Below, piece by piece: positions 63,623 to 64,000 of a stretch of DNA of 64,000 bases. The notes below the pieces were generated by a model that saw nothing but the letters and a program-made list of their open reading frames with translations, was not told where the DNA came from and ran no database searches. Positions within the stretch are counted from its first letter, which is position 1. Each line of letters starts with the position of its first letter. This DNA comes from Macrosoma leucophasiata (taxonomy: Eukaryota > Arthropoda > Insecta > Lepidoptera > Hedylidae), in NCBI GenBank assembly GCA_036365455.1, contig JAWQUS010000025.1:22666001-22730000 (forward strand). The letters run 5' to 3'. Made by a program: the position numbers and the translations under genes.

Positions 63623-64000
63623 TAAAGGAGATGTTGCGAGCTCGGCCCTGGTTCGTACACGTCCTCAAAAAAAGGGTTAATTAAAGAAGAATCCGAAAAA
63701 AATACAATTCATTTATTCAAGAATACATTTTAGAGTTACAACCATATTTAATTCAAACGATTTTATCATTTTCAACTGTGTTAAACATGGCGGCGATACA
63801 GCCGACACTTGGGATCAATCGATTTTGATAGTATTTAGAAAATATTACTTTTTTCTCCAGGTTCTATAATCAAAATACATTTTAAAAAACGAAAATGTCA
63901 ATGACTTCGCTTGCCATATTCGCCATGTTAGTTTTGAGTTGCAATTCTAAGTGCAAATTATGTTTTGTAACTGCAAACAAAGCTAAAGAAGTGAAAATAT
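63623..64000 (+). repeat. MITE family E, cut by window end
   Basis: AAAGGAGATGTTGCGAGCTC onward; it matches the left and middle of the copy at 6510. Confidence 0.85.

Overview
The window looks like nuclear DNA from a moth or butterfly (Lepidoptera). It is AT-rich, has short GC-rich exons separated by long introns, and is packed with dispersed repeats: mariner elements, MITEs, tRNA-headed SINEs, 3' ends of non-LTR elements, and one very abundant ~290-bp hairpin-ended repeat. The order is inferred from repeat style and protein resemblance; no search was run.

Three host genes can be reconstructed exon by exon with GT-AG boundaries and consistent phase. (1) On the + strand, 17112-35071, a PA-TM-RING E3 ubiquitin ligase of the RNF13/RNF167 type: nine exons from the lumenal PA domain through the membrane segment and RING-H2 to the stop; the signal-peptide exon was not found. 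(2) On the - strand, 54854-43267, the complete large subunit of TFIIF (RAP74/GTF2F1): 13 exons, 515 codons plus stop. (3) On the + strand from 55661, the first five exons of a KLHDC4-type Kelch-repeat protein, which runs off the right end. TFIIF-alpha and KLHDC4 are divergent, with start codons about 0.8 kb apart.

Layout: 1-17111 is repeat-rich with no recognised host exon (broken mariner at 370-1063, several MITEs, SINE fragments). 17112-35071 is the RNF13-like gene. One of its introns holds a 3.7-kb near-perfect palindrome (22575-26250). The first recognised PA exon is partly tandem-duplicated (17112-17990), and the end of the RING exon together with its 5' splice site is amplified as a 123-bp minisatellite (31116-32302). 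35072-39195 is mostly AT-rich DNA without a gene. 39196-40477 is a mariner with an intact 349-residue transposase ORF. 41160-43100 is a 5'-truncated, once-frameshifted non-LTR retrotransposon. 43240-54890 is TFIIF-alpha, whose introns are largely mobile elements. 55661-62004 is KLHDC4, followed by a tRNA-containing inverted-dimer element at 62638-63052.

The genes are not an operon. They are ordinary eukaryotic neighbours: one general transcription factor, one endomembrane ubiquitin ligase and one Kelch protein of poorly known role. The unusual content is structural: multiplied splice donors, a young palindrome, an inverted tRNA-like dimer with one target-site duplication, a hairpin next to the TFIIF-alpha start codon, and repeats lying within 12-30 bp of many splice sites.
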